Shown here piece after piece: positions 8,504 to 17,867 of a stretch of 64,000 nucleotides of DNA (the first letter of the stretch is position 1; each line of letters starts with the position of its first letter). The position numbers and the translations under genes were made by a program. The stretch comes from Saprospiraceae bacterium (GTDB taxonomy: Bacteria; Bacteroidota; Bacteroidia; Chitinophagales; Saprospiraceae). A model generated the notes under the pieces. That model did not search any database. It was not told where the DNA came from and saw nothing but the letters and a program-made list of their open reading frames with translations. The DNA is taken from the NCBI GenBank assembly GCA_016719615.1, contig JADJYQ010000001.1, positions 470,501-534,500 of the forward strand, written 5' to 3'.

Positions 8504-8521
8504 TTTCATAATCATTTCATA
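8504..8521 (+). promoter_or_regulatory. Direct repeats with Pho-box spacing
   Basis: TTTCATA occurs at 8504-8510 and 8515-8521, an 11-base period (7-bp repeat plus 4-bp spacer), the geometry of a PhoB box. It ends 35 bases upstream of the -7 element at 8556, a position suited to activation. That PhoB binds here is inference. Confidence 0.35.
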
Positions 8522-8555
8522 ACAATAGCTTCATGTTAAGGGATCTGCTACGACC

Positions 8556-8563
8556 TAATTTTG
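8556..8563 (+). promoter_or_regulatory. -7 promoter element
   Basis: TAATTTTG matches TAnnTTTG, 40 bases before the ATG at 8603 of the repeat-containing T9SS protein. No clear -33 TTG is seen, which fits an activator-dependent promoter. Confidence 0.6.
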
Positions 8564-8602
8564 CAACGTAAAAACAAATTAAAAAAAATTACAAGCTATT
8601 TT

Positions 8603-11599
8603 ATGAAACAACTATTACTTACACTCTATTTTTTATTGCCGCTTGTTCTCTGTGCGCAGGTGGTAAACATTACGGATGCAGATCTTGAAGGAAACAAAGT
8701 TTACAACTGGACAAAAAACAATACCTACATTTTAGATGGTTTGGTATTTTTGGAAACAGGAGGCGTATTAAATATCGAAGCCGGAACTGTCGTAAAATTC
8801 ACGGATCGCGCAGATGTTGGAAATCCATCCGCATTAGTGATCACCAGAGGGGCAAAAATTTATGCAGAAGGAACTGCAGATGCACCTATCATTTTTACAG
8901 CCATTGCAGATGATGTAAATAATCCAACAGATTTAGGTCCGACAGATAATGCATTATGGGGTGGAATTGTAATTCTTGGAAAAGGGATTACACAAAAAAG
9001 TGGAAATTCTGAAGTCAATATAGAAGGAATCAGTTTAGCAGAAACCCGTGGACAATACGGCGGAACAGACAATAACGATGATTCAGGAGTCATGAGATAT
9101 GTCTCAATACGCCATGGTGGCCGTCAGATCATATCCGGAAACGAATTGAACGGATTGAGTTTGGGAGCAGTAGGAAGTAAGACCGTTTTAGAGTACATTG
9201 AAATATATGCAAATTCAGATGATGGAATTGAATTTTTCGGAGGAGCACCAAATGTAAAATATGCAGTTGTAGCATTTGCAGAAGATGACAGTTATGATTG
9301 GGATGAGGTATTTGTAGGAAAAGGACAATTCTGGTTTTCGATTCAGAGATCAGACATCGCGGATGCAGGTGGGGAGTTGGACGGAACAACGCCGGATGAT
9401 TTAACTCCATATTCAAATCCAACCGTATACAACTGGACGCATATCGGAGCTGGTCCCGGAGCAGCAGCATCTAATCCGGTGGGTTGGTTGTTGAGAGCTG
9501 GTACTGGAGGAACGATAGCGAATTCTATTGTAACTGAAATGAAAAACAAAGCGATCGAAGTACAGGATCGCGCATCAGGAGTAAATGATGCTTACAGCAA
9601 ATTGGGAACTGGTGAATTAAAAATTCAGAACAATTTATTCTGGAGAAACGGAAGCAACACATCTTTAGATGGAACATCTACAGGAATCATTAGAATTACC
9701 AGTGGTGCAGAAGATGCAACTGCTGCTGCACTGATCACACATCTTACCAATAATGTAAATGAGATTAATGATCCGGGCATCATGAATATCAGCAGAATTC
9801 AGGATGAAACACTGGATCCTAGACCCTTAAGAAGTGGTGCAGCATATAATACATCAATGGCAACATATCCAAATGACGCATTTTTTACTCAGGTAAACTA
9901 CAAAGGCGCATTTGGTTCAAATGCTGACAATTTATGGATTCAAGGCTGGACAGCACTGGATCAAAATAATCATTTAAAAGATTTATCAACTTCAGGAACA
10001 ACCATAAACATTACGGATGCAGATCTTGAAGGAAACAAAGTTTACAACTGGACAAAAAACAATACCTACATTTTAGATGGTTTGGTATTTTTGGAAACAG
10101 GAGGCGTATTAAATATCGAAGCCGGAACTGTTGTAAAATTCACGGATCGTGCAGATGTTGGAAATCCATCCGCATTAGTGATCACCAGAGGGGCAAAAAT
10201 TTATGCAGAAGGAACTGCAGATGCACCTATCATTTTTACAGCCATTGCAGATGATGTAAATAATCCAACAGATTTAGGTCCGACAGATAATGCATTATGG
10301 GGTGGAATTGTAATTCTTGGAAAAGGAATTACACAAAAAAGCGGAAACGCAGAAGTCAATATAGAAGGAATCAGTTTAGCTGAAACCCGCGGTCAATACG
10401 GCGGAACCGACAATAATGATGACTCAGGAGTCATGAGATATGTGACCATTCGACATGGTGGTCGTCAAATCATCTCCGGAAATGAATTGAACGGTTTGAG
10501 CTTAGGAGCGGTAGGGAGCAAAACAGTTTTAGAATACATTGAAATATATGCAAATTCAGATGATGGAATTGAATTTTTTGGAGGAGCCCCAAATGTAAAA
10601 TATGCAGTCGTTGCATTTGCTGAAGATGACAGTTACGATTGGGATGAAGTATATGTAGGAAAAGGACAATTTTGGTTTTCAATTCAGAGACCAGACATCG
10701 CAGATGCGGGTGGTGAATTGGATGGTACTACTCCTGATGATTTAACTCCATTTTCTAGCCCAGCTATTTACAACTGGACACATATCGGAGCAGGTCCTGG
10801 AGCTGCCGCATCTAATCCTGTGGGTTGGTTGTTTAGAGCGGGAACTGCAGGTACTGTAGCCAACTCCATTGTAACGGAGATGAAAAACAAAGCGATCGAA
10901 GTACAGGATCGCGCAGCAGGCGTGAATGATGCATATAGCAAATTGGGAACCGGCGAATTAAAAATTCAGAACAATTTATTCTGGAAAAACGGAAGCAACA
11001 CAACATTGGATGGAAGTGCTACAGGAATCATCAGAATAACCAGCGGAGCAGAAGATGCAACAGCTGCCGCATTGATAGCACATCTTACCAATAATCAAAA
11101 CAGTATCAATGATCCGGGTATACGCAGCATCAGTCGTATTCAGGATGGCAAATTGGACCCACGTCCTTTAGCAAATGGGGCTGCGTATAATACACCATTA
11201 GCTGTAGCGCCTATGGACGGATTTTATACGATGTGTAATTTTAAAGGAGCTTTTCCTGCAGATGCGGGAAGAAACTGGATCCATACATGGACAACGCTGG
11301 ATAGAAATGGGCATTTAAGTGCTGATATTTCAACAGGAAATGAGGATGAAATAAATCCAACATTAGCGCAATTTGATATTTATCCTAATACTGTATCAAA
11401 GGGAAGAGAAGTTACCATTGCTACAGATGTTGATGAAAAAATCAGAATAGAAATATATACGATCAACGGACAATTCATTCAATTGATTCCTGCGGATGCG
11501 GTTAAGCAATCTTTGAATTTTTTGGAGAGAGGATTATACATTATAAAGTTTAAAACCGAAAGCGGAAAAATCGCAGTCAGGAAACTGATTGTCGAGTAA
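8603..11599 (+). CDS. T9SS-exported protein with two near-identical 447-residue beta-helix-like repeats
   Basis: After a signal peptide (MKQLLLTLYFLLPLVLCAQ) come two copies of a domain starting NITDADLEGNKVYNW, offset by exactly 1341 bp (447 codons). The domain is rich in short Gly/Asp/Asn strands (LNIEAGTVVKF, NIEGISLAETRG), like a parallel beta-helix. Residues from about 925 form a T9SS type A sorting domain (FDIYPNTVSKG ... GLYIIKF ... VRKLIVE), so the protein should be exported to the surface. I chose ATG 8603 because it begins the signal peptide; the longer frame from 8561 uses a TTG inside the promoter element. A TonB receptor follows after a hairpin, suggesting a joint surface capture and uptake system. 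The ligand is unknown. Confidence 0.82.
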   Translation: MKQLLLTLYFLLPLVLCAQVVNITDADLEGNKVYNWTKNNTYILDGLVFLETGGVLNIEAGTVVKFTDRADVGNPSALVITRGAKIYAEGTADAPIIFTAIADDVNNPTDLGPTDNALWGGIVILGKGITQKSGNSEVNIEGISLAETRGQYGGTDNNDDSGVMRYVSIRHGGRQIISGNELNGLSLGAVGSKTVLEYIEIYANSDDGIEFFGGAPNVKYAVVAFAEDDSYDWDEVFVGKGQFWFSIQRSDIADAGGELDGTTPDDLTPYSNPTVYNWTHIGAGPGAAASNPVGWLLRAGTGGTIANSIVTEMKNKAIEVQDRASGVNDAYSKLGTGELKIQNNLFWRNGSNTSLDGTSTGIIRITSGAEDATAAALITHLTNNVNEINDPGIMNISRIQDETLDPRPLRSGAAYNTSMATYPNDAFFTQVNYKGAFGSNADNLWIQGWTALDQNNHLKDLSTSGTTINITDADLEGNKVYNWTKNNTYILDGLVFLETGGVLNIEAGTVVKFTDRADVGNPSALVITRGAKIYAEGTADAPIIFTAIADDVNNPTDLGPTDNALWGGIVILGKGITQKSGNAEVNIEGISLAETRGQYGGTDNNDDSGVMRYVTIRHGGRQIISGNELNGLSLGAVGSKTVLEYIEIYANSDDGIEFFGGAPNVKYAVVAFAEDDSYDWDEVYVGKGQFWFSIQRPDIADAGGELDGTTPDDLTPFSSPAIYNWTHIGAGPGAAASNPVGWLFRAGTAGTVANSIVTEMKNKAIEVQDRAAGVNDAYSKLGTGELKIQNNLFWKNGSNTTLDGSATGIIRITSGAEDATAAALIAHLTNNQNSINDPGIRSISRIQDGKLDPRPLANGAAYNTPLAVAPMDGFYTMCNFKGAFPADAGRNWIHTWTTLDRNGHLSADISTGNEDEINPTLAQFDIYPNTVSKGREVTIATDVDEKIRIEIYTINGQFIQLIPADAVKQSLNFLERGLYIIKFKTESGKIAVRKLIVE
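8668..10008 (+). repeat. Internal direct repeat, copy 1 (1341-bp unit)
   Basis: The first ~330 bp are almost identical to copy 2 starting at 10009 (I count only a few mismatches), while later parts differ at many synonymous sites. Confidence 0.85.
10009..11310 (+). repeat. Internal direct repeat, copy 2
   Basis: Second copy of the 447-residue unit. Its last ~130 residues are the most diverged from copy 1. The end is approximate. Confidence 0.8.
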
Positions 11600-11620
11600 G
11601 GACGATATTCTTTTAAAAAA

Positions 11621-11658
11621 CAAAGCAGAGGGTTTGGTTACGCGAATCCTCTGCTTTG
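11621..11658 (+). terminator. Intercistronic hairpin (attenuator or partial terminator)
   Basis: An 11-bp perfect stem CAAAGCAGAGG / CCTCTGCTTTG with a 16-base loop lies between the T9SS protein and the TonB receptor gene. No T-run follows, so it may stabilise or attenuate the transcript rather than end it. Confidence 0.55.
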
Positions 11659-11680
11659 ACATTATAAAAATTACTAAAAT

Positions 11681-14605
11681 ATGAAATCAGTGTTAATGAA
11701 AATCTTAAGTCTATTATTTGTTTTTATTTCTTTTCAGTTGGCAGGCCAAAACGGAATTTTGAGTGGTAATATCACTGACAAAACAACCGGTGAAACGGTT
11801 ATCGGTGCTACTGTTGTGATTCATAAGGGCGACCAGCAAGTTACTGGAACAACTACCGATTTTGATGGAAAATATCATCTGAACTTGGCTCCCGGAATTT
11901 ACGATGTTGTCGTAAGTTATCTTTCTTATGGAAAGCAAACCATTACAGGTTTGGAAATTGTTCGAGGAAAAACAAATTTACTGGATATTACCTTAGAAGA
12001 AGAAACCGCCGAATTGACAGAAGTAGTAGTGACTGCAAATGTGGTTAAAAATACCGAAGCAGCTGTTATTGCTTTGCAACGCAAAGCATTTGCAATTCAG
12101 GATGGAGTTTCTTCTCAGCAGATCAGCCGAACAGGTAGCTCAAACGCTGCTGACGCGATGAGACAATCTACAGGTGCGGTTATAGAAAGCGGGAAATTTA
12201 TTGTCATGAGAGGATTGGGTGATCGTTATTCTCTTTCTCAACTGAACGGAATTACCTTACCAAGTACGGATCCTTACCGCAACAGTACAAGTTTGGATTT
12301 GATTCCGGCTCAAATGATCGATAATATTGTTACCATTAAAACTTTTACACCGGACTTGCCGGGAAATTTCTCCGGAGGTTTGATCAATATCAATACCAAA
12401 ACAATACCTGATAATTTTAATTTGGCATTTTCGATAAGTTCTGAATATAACACTCAATCTTCTTTTATTGATAATTTTAATACACACCCTACAAGGGGTA
12501 AAACAGATTGGCTCGGATTTGAAGATGGTACACGCGATCATCCTGAATTACTCCTGGATCCAAATGTTCGCGATCCATTATCATCAAGTACTTCTCTGCA
12601 GGCAAGAGACCCCAATCCGTCAAAGGATGGTGTGCGATCTATTTTTGATCGGACATCTAAAGCATTAAGTAATGAGTTTGTTCCTGAAGCACAAAAAACC
12701 AAGCAAAATTTGGGTTTCAATTTTTCAGTTGGAGATAGGATTAAGTTTTTAGGAAAAGATCTTGGTTATACACTTGCATTAAATTACTCATCCAATTACA
12801 GTCATTATGATGGCGGTGCAGTATCGACATATGTGAATAACAATACTGAAAATTTGTTTCCGTACCAATCGCTTACAGAAAGTAAAAGTGTATACAATCC
12901 GGCGTTGGGAGGATTATTTAATTTGGCTTATAAATTCTCTGAGAATCACGTGATCAACGGAAATGTCATATTTAACAATGACGCTGAAATTATAAGCCGG
13001 AGCCAATCAGGTGAGTATTTAGGCCAGGTCTCGAATAGTTTGGCAGAATTTAATACAAGTTCTTTAGAATTCATCCAAAGACAAGTTACTACTTACCAAT
13101 TGGGAGGCAAACATGTATTTGCAAATCTTGGCAACTCAAGTATTGATTGGATGGCGGGAACCTCCAATGCATTCCAGAAAGAACCCGATCTTCGTTATTT
13201 TGCTTATACAGTTGTTGAAGAGGAAGGAGAAAGAGAATACTATATCAATAATTCAGAAATAGCTTATCCTTATCATTTTTTTAGGAATTTAAATGATCAG
13301 TTATCACAGGCAAAAGTTGATATTTCCATACCATTTCTAACAGGAGGCAATCCGGGTAGTTCGAACAAAATAAAGTTTGGCGGATACTTCAGTTCACTCA
13401 AACGCGATTTCAGTGAGTACCGTTACCAATTAAATAATTCAGGTACTTCTTCCGATCGCAGCTTCACCTCATATGATGGTGATTTCGAAGGTTTTTTTAA
13501 TTACGATAATTTTGGCATTGTAGATACGACTTTTAATCCAAATGGAAGTGTCCAAAGATACGTAACCGGTTTACATTATGTAAATCAGATCAATGCACGC
13601 AATTTTTATAGCGGTGATCAGGAAATTGCAGCGGCTTATTTAATGGCTGTGTATAATGTACATCCGAAAGTTAAACTCATTGGAGGAGCCAGAGTCGAAA
13701 CTACAAATTTGAGTGTTAAAAGCCAGGAACCAACTGTACCGGAAGGTAAGATTGATCAAACAGATATATTGTATTCATTAAATGCAATTTATTCTATTTC
13801 TGAAAAATCTAATTTGAGAGCAGCGGTTTCACAGACATTAGCCAGACCAAACATGAGAGAGTTGGCACCATTTATTCAATTTGATACCAAAAATGGTTTT
13901 TTCCACGTAGGAAACCCGGAGCTGAAAAGATCTTTGATTAAAAATTATGACCTGCGATATGAGTATTACCCAATGCCCGGAGAATTAATTGCTGTAAGTG
14001 GTTTTTACAAAAAATTCAACGACCCAATCATTCGTCAGTTTAACCCACGCGCAACAATTCCCGAATTATCATTTGTCAATGTAGATGAAGCAACCGTTTA
14101 TGGAGTAGAATTAGAGTTTAGGAAAAGTTTAAATTTTATCTCGAATCGATTGAATAATTTTTATTTGAGTACAAATTTGGCTTTGGTCCATTCTGTATAT
14201 GATATTCCAAGCAGTGAAGTGGAAAATTCAAAAAACATTGACCCCAGCTATGATGCTACAACGAGGCCTTTTCAGGGTCAGGCACCTTACGTAGTAAATG
14301 CAATCATCTCCTATATCAATCCTGAAAAAGGATGGGAATCTTCTATTTCTTTTAATGTAAGTGGAAAAAAATTATACAATATTTCATTGTTTGCGACTCC
14401 GGATGTTTATGAGCAGGCATTTCCATTGCTTAATTTTAAGATTTCAAAGAGAATTGCAGATAACTATCAATTGGGATTTACTGCCAGGAATATATTAAAT
14501 ACGATCAGCAAGAAAACGCAAAATTTTAAAAACAATGAATACATTGCGGAATCCAATAAATTGGGTACAGGATTGAGTTTAAGTTTGTCTTATCTCATTA
14601 AGTAG
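11681..14605 (+). CDS. TonB-dependent outer-membrane receptor with CarboxypepD_reg domain
   Basis: A 974-residue outer-membrane receptor. It has a signal peptide (about residues 1-22), a carboxypeptidase-regulatory-like domain (about 25-110: GILSGNITDKTTGETVIGATV), a plug domain (about 115-230, with MRGLGDRYSLSQLNGITLPS), and a long 22-strand-type barrel ending in an aromatic-poor LSYLIK. It starts 81 bp after the T9SS protein gene and probably shares its transcript. The pair resembles SusC-like import systems except that the partner is a T9SS cargo rather than a SusD lipoprotein. Substrate not deducible. Confidence 0.87.
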   Translation: MKSVLMKILSLLFVFISFQLAGQNGILSGNITDKTTGETVIGATVVIHKGDQQVTGTTTDFDGKYHLNLAPGIYDVVVSYLSYGKQTITGLEIVRGKTNLLDITLEEETAELTEVVVTANVVKNTEAAVIALQRKAFAIQDGVSSQQISRTGSSNAADAMRQSTGAVIESGKFIVMRGLGDRYSLSQLNGITLPSTDPYRNSTSLDLIPAQMIDNIVTIKTFTPDLPGNFSGGLININTKTIPDNFNLAFSISSEYNTQSSFIDNFNTHPTRGKTDWLGFEDGTRDHPELLLDPNVRDPLSSSTSLQARDPNPSKDGVRSIFDRTSKALSNEFVPEAQKTKQNLGFNFSVGDRIKFLGKDLGYTLALNYSSNYSHYDGGAVSTYVNNNTENLFPYQSLTESKSVYNPALGGLFNLAYKFSENHVINGNVIFNNDAEIISRSQSGEYLGQVSNSLAEFNTSSLEFIQRQVTTYQLGGKHVFANLGNSSIDWMAGTSNAFQKEPDLRYFAYTVVEEEGEREYYINNSEIAYPYHFFRNLNDQLSQAKVDISIPFLTGGNPGSSNKIKFGGYFSSLKRDFSEYRYQLNNSGTSSDRSFTSYDGDFEGFFNYDNFGIVDTTFNPNGSVQRYVTGLHYVNQINARNFYSGDQEIAAAYLMAVYNVHPKVKLIGGARVETTNLSVKSQEPTVPEGKIDQTDILYSLNAIYSISEKSNLRAAVSQTLARPNMRELAPFIQFDTKNGFFHVGNPELKRSLIKNYDLRYEYYPMPGELIAVSGFYKKFNDPIIRQFNPRATIPELSFVNVDEATVYGVELEFRKSLNFISNRLNNFYLSTNLALVHSVYDIPSSEVENSKNIDPSYDATTRPFQGQAPYVVNAIISYINPEKGWESSISFNVSGKKLYNISLFATPDVYEQAFPLLNFKISKRIADNYQLGFTARNILNTISKKTQNFKNNEYIAESNKLGTGLSLSLSYLIK

Positions 14606-14618
14606 GGGTAAAGTCTTA

Positions 14619-14659
14619 AGGCTAAAGGTTTGTTCCTTCAGCCTTTAAGCTTTAGCCTT
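14619..14659 (+). terminator. Possible terminator after TonB receptor
   Basis: Arms AAGGCTAAAG and CTTTAGCCTT with a 20-base loop; no clean T-run. It belongs to a family of aaggctaaagg motifs scattered over 14.6-14.85 and 16.27-16.32 kb. Confidence 0.35.
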
Positions 14660-14785
14660 TACACCAATACTCCATTCTGAAAATTCTGCTTCAGACAAAA
14701 AGGAAAAAGATTCACCTTTCCCTTCGGCCCTTTAGCCTTTACACCAATACTCCATTCTGGAAATCCTGATTCAGATAATTTGGAG
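14648..14785. repeat. Two-copy ~45-bp direct repeat
   Basis: The segment beginning agcctttacaccaatactcc (about 14650 and again about 14731) is present twice with few changes. No gene is visible in it. The IS element lies just downstream. Confidence 0.7.
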
Positions 14786-14888
14786 TTGACAGTTACGAAA
14801 GAGGAATAAGGCTAATGCTTAAAGGCTAAAGGTTTTTCCTGTCTATGCCTGAAATAGGTTGACCAAAATCTGGTCAAAAGTCAACCGA

Positions 14889-15293
14889 ATGGAATCCAAA
14901 AATAAGCAAAAATTAAGCCTAAAAGTGCAACGTGTTTTTAGTGTAGAGATACGCCGCAAGACAGTTCGAGATGTAGAACGAGGCAAATGCACAATTCTTC
15001 AAGCATCCAATGAGTTAGGAGTGAGCCAGGGCAGTATATACAAATGGATTAACCAATATAGCTTATATTTAAAGCAAAGTAAGCGCATGGTAGTCGAAGA
15101 TAAAAGTGAGGCATATCGTAGTAAAGAATTGGAGAATAAATTGAAGGAAGTTGAAGCTATGTTGGGTCGTAAGCAAATGGAAATTGAGTTTTTAAATAAG
15201 ATGATTGAAATTGCGAATGAAGAATTCAAAATTGATATTAAGCAATCTGTAAAAAAAAGACTTTCGAATGGTATCGAATCAACAAAGGAATAA
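14889..15293 (+). CDS. IS3-family transposase OrfA (helix-turn-helix and leucine zipper)
   Basis: OrfA, about 134 residues from the ATG at 14889. An upstream TTG at 14859 lies within the inverted repeat and is unlikely to be the start. The N-terminal half has an HTH (TILQASNELGVSQGSIYKWI), and a coiled coil follows (about residues 75-115: SKELENKLKEVEAMLGRKQM). It binds the IS ends. The ribosome should slip -1 at A8G (15251-15259) to make the OrfAB transposase; without slipping it ends at 15293. Confidence 0.88.
   Translation: MESKNKQKLSLKVQRVFSVEIRRKTVRDVERGKCTILQASNELGVSQGSIYKWINQYSLYLKQSKRMVVEDKSEAYRSKELENKLKEVEAMLGRKQMEIEFLNKMIEIANEEFKIDIKQSVKKRLSNGIESTKE
15251..15259 (+). promoter_or_regulatory. 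Programmed -1 frameshift slippery site (A8G)
   Basis: AAAAAAAAG in the overlap of orfA and orfB. Slippage changes the 0 frame (...V K K R L) to the -1 frame (...K K K T F E W Y). Such A-runs drive OrfAB synthesis in IS3 elements. Confidence 0.8.
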
Positions 15294-16132
15294 AACATAG
15301 ATATAAACTGAAGGAAATTAGTGAACTGGCCGGAATAAGCAAACAGGCACTCTGGAAAAGCCGGATTAAAAATGCAAAACAAGACAAGTTCATAAAATCA
15401 GTAGTTGATCAACTAAACGAAATACGAAAAATACATAAAGTAATGGGTTGTAGAAAGATGTATTATAAAGAAGAAAATCAATGGCCAGTTGGAAGAGATA
15501 AGGTAATTGAAATAGCGAATGCCAATGGCTTTAAAATGCGTAAAAAACGCAGTATAGTTAGGACTACGTGGAGCCAGGCAGTAGAAGTCTATCCCAATTT
15601 AATCGAAGGAATGCAGCTCAATGGTCCTAACCAGGTATGGCAATCTGATATCTTTTATTTTAAGGCTGGGCAGATCAACGATTATGGAGTAACCATCGAA
15701 GATGTGTATACAAGAATATTGAAAGCGTTACATATGTCACAAAGCTTAGCAGCCAGGCATACAGTGATAGCTTTGCAAAATGCAATAAAATCCACATCAA
15801 ATAAAGAAGAGATAATAGGTTGCATATTTCATTCAGACAGAGGCAGTCAATATATAAGTAAAGAATTAAAGGAATTAATTCGAGAAAGTAAAATGAATCC
15901 AAGTATGTGTCTAAATCCTCAAGAAAATGCCTATGTAGAAAGAATACAAGGAACAATAAAGAACGAATATTTGAATGAGTATGAAATAACCTCAAAAAAT
16001 ATCATGCAAATGAGTAATAAAATAAAATTCTGGTACAACGAACAAAGGCCACATAAAAGCTTAGGAATGTTAACACCTAAAAACTTTGAAAACCTTATTA
16101 AAAACTTGACAGAAAAGACAGGCCTAAAATGA
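15254..16132 (+). CDS. IS3-family transposase OrfB (DDE integrase domain), expressed by -1 frameshift
   Basis: The -1 frame opens at the A8G run (KKKTFEWYRINKGIKHRYKL...) and continues unbroken to 16132. Catalytic residues of the rve integrase core are seen as WQSDIFYF, HSDRGSQYIS and ENAYVERIQG, about 34 residues separating the second Asp from the Glu. FWYNEQRPHKSLG near the end is the conserved IS3 C-terminal block. An internal ATG at 15443 is not the natural start, because conserved OrfB sequence precedes it. OrfAB would cut and paste the element via a circular intermediate, as known for the family. Confidence 0.88.
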   Translation, partial: KKTFEWYRINKGIKHRYKLKEISELAGISKQALWKSRIKNAKQDKFIKSVVDQLNEIRKIHKVMGCRKMYYKEENQWPVGRDKVIEIANANGFKMRKKRSIVRTTWSQAVEVYPNLIEGMQLNGPNQVWQSDIFYFKAGQINDYGVTIEDVYTRILKALHMSQSLAARHTVIALQNAIKSTSNKEEIIGCIFHSDRGSQYISKELKELIRESKMNPSMCLNPQENAYVERIQGTIKNEYLNEYEITSKNIMQMSNKIKFWYNEQRPHKSLGMLTPKNFENLIKNLTEKTGLK

Positions 16133-16322
16133 TTATAAATCAAGGAATTAAAGAGTTTTCAACAGAAATTTGTGAAATTAACAAAAAGAAAAAAAGAAGC
16201 AAAAAAGAAAAACTTATCATCATCATCACTATCTTTAATTTAACTTAAAAAAAGTCAACCTATTTCAGGTAAGGACATCCCTTCAGCCTTATCCCTTCAG
16301 CCTTTCGCCTGACTCTATAAGT

Positions 16323-17867
16323 TTATTTTTTCTCGAAATACGATTGAAAATCTTCGGAGATATTTTTCAACTCTAAAATGATGAGTGCATCAAGGACATT
16401 TTGAAATTGAGGGTCTCGGTTGAAAGCAAGGACTTTTGCATTTTGTTTAAGGTATTGCCTTAAGAGAACCGGGATTTTGACAGAATTGGCCTGAATCTCT
16501 GAAATGAGTTTATCAAATTTATGCAGATCGTTTTCAAAATTACGGATGATAATTTCTGTGGATAAATTATTTTTAAAGAATCTGTAAGGTTTTTTGGGTT
16601 TAAAAAATTTGGAATATTCCGGATGTGCATGATATTTGGAAAGAAAATCCATGATCAGTAACCTGCTCATTTTTGAATAATCTTTGCTGATACTAACAGG
16701 ACCAATTATGAATTTATTATTTGGATTTTTCAGTATGTAGTAATAGAGACCTTTCCAAAGTAGGAAGAGGATTAGATTGGACTTTTGATTTTCCGGTGTA
16801 ATGAAAGATCTTCCTAACTCAACACATTGCAAAAGAAATTTATCCATAGAAGCATGTATTTTAAACAAACTTGTAATGTAAAGACCTTTTCTGCCAATGA
16901 TAGGTAAAATTTTATGCCCCTCACCAATTCTGTATGCGCCCAATATTTTTCTTGATGTTTTATCCCAGGCAAATAAATGTTTATAAAATGGATCATAAGA
17001 ATCCAGGTCAATGGCTTTTCCTGTGCCTTCGTTATGCGCTCGGAAAGTAATTTCTCTCAACCTGCCCAATTCCAACATGAGATTGGGTATTTCCTGAAAA
17101 GCGGCAACTGCTATTATTAGCTGTTTATTTTCGATGAGAATATGCTCTGGTGAAAGATTGTTTATTTCCTGTTCAAGAATTAATGGATCGATAGTTTCCG
17201 GAATTTTGACCAATGGCTTTTTTGATTCTATCCAATCTATTAAAATCTGGATTAGGCTTTCTCTTTTGGAAGATTCAAGAATCTTAAATCTGGAAGCTAT
17301 ATATCTCCTGAGTTCATTGATTGACTCGATACCGGAAATTTCAGATTTGATTATAGGATGGCTGCAGCGAAGTTCAAATTGATTTGAATGATTTGAAATC
17401 GATGCATTTTTTGTTAAAGATGTAATTTTAAATTTGTTTTCTATGCGATTTTCGGGAATCATTTTTAGAAGTAAGATAGGGAAACCTGTTTTTTTAAGTC
17501 TCCGCATGAGTGCATTTTCTACTTGGTTTACAAAAGCTATTTTTTTCCAATGTCGCAGATGAATGGAAGCGGAAGTTGGGAGTACATACAAATGGATGAT
17601 GTGTTTGCAATGAGTATTATACGCCTTATTTGACCATTCAATCCAATCATCTGTTTTTAATTTTTTTGCAACGGGGTCTTCTACGGAATAGTCATATTTA
17701 ATGATTTTATGGTCCTGAGCCCCTGGAATCAATATATCCTGAATCAGGCTTTCTATAATGATTGGGTCAGAATTATTTAGAATCAAGTTGTAATGTGTAC
17801 TTTGAATAAATATTCTTTTTTGATCGTGTTTGGTGATTGTAAAATTTATTTTATTTGATTTTGTCAT
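16323..17867 (-). CDS. GNAT/PlsC-type N-acyltransferase (OlsB/GlsB-like C-terminal domain)
   Basis: About 514 residues. The C-terminal half (from about residue 255: LELGRLREITFRAHNEGTGK, SYDPFYKHLFAWD, ILGAYRIG) matches the GNAT-type acyltransferase that starts ornithine- or glycine-lipid synthesis in Bacteroidota. The N-terminal half (DWIEWSNKAYNTHCKHIIHLYVLP...) resembles the tail of a PlsC acyltransferase domain, but the HX4D catalytic box and NHPFGG motif are not seen, so this domain looks truncated or inactive. I chose ATG 17867 over 17921 because the extension is unlike the family. The product likely acts at the inner membrane in amino-acid-lipid synthesis. Confidence 0.7.
   Translation of the reverse strand: MTKSNKINFTITKHDQKRIFIQSTHYNLILNNSDPIIIESLIQDILIPGAQDHKIIKYDYSVEDPVAKKLKTDDWIEWSNKAYNTHCKHIIHLYVLPTSASIHLRHWKKIAFVNQVENALMRRLKKTGFPILLLKMIPENRIENKFKITSLTKNASISNHSNQFELRCSHPIIKSEISGIESINELRRYIASRFKILESSKRESLIQILIDWIESKKPLVKIPETIDPLILEQEINNLSPEHILIENKQLIIAVAAFQEIPNLMLELGRLREITFRAHNEGTGKAIDLDSYDPFYKHLFAWDKTSRKILGAYRIGEGHKILPIIGRKGLYITSLFKIHASMDKFLLQCVELGRSFITPENQKSNLILFLLWKGLYYYILKNPNNKFIIGPVSISKDYSKMSRLLIMDFLSKYHAHPEYSKFFKPKKPYRFFKNNLSTEIIIRNFENDLHKFDKLISEIQANSVKIPVLLRQYLKQNAKVLAFNRDPQFQNVLDALIILELKNISEDFQSYFEKK

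Larger units (their letters stand above)
14848..16269 (+). mobile_element. IS3-family insertion sequence
   Basis: A 1.42-kb element bounded by perfect 16-bp inverted repeats, CCTGAAATAGGTTGAC at 14848-14863 and its complement at 16254-16269. It carries overlapping orfA and orfB joined by an A8G slippery run, the hallmark of IS3-family elements with programmed -1 frameshifting. The DDE residues are intact, so it may be active. No matching 3-5-bp target duplication is visible next to the repeats, so either the ends extend differently or the flanks have changed. It sits in the repeat-rich spacer between two gene blocks and interrupts no gene. Confidence 0.9.

Noticed and set aside
8151..8522. 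123-residue protein-coding gene
   Set aside because: It runs through a strong terminator and has no recognisable features; kept only as a possible noncoding transcript.
11681..14605. SusC/SusD polysaccharide locus
   Set aside because: No SusD-like lipoprotein is adjacent; the partner is a T9SS-sorted repeat protein.
14848..16269. Target-site duplication of the IS element
   Set aside because: I compared the 3-5 bp on each side and found no match.
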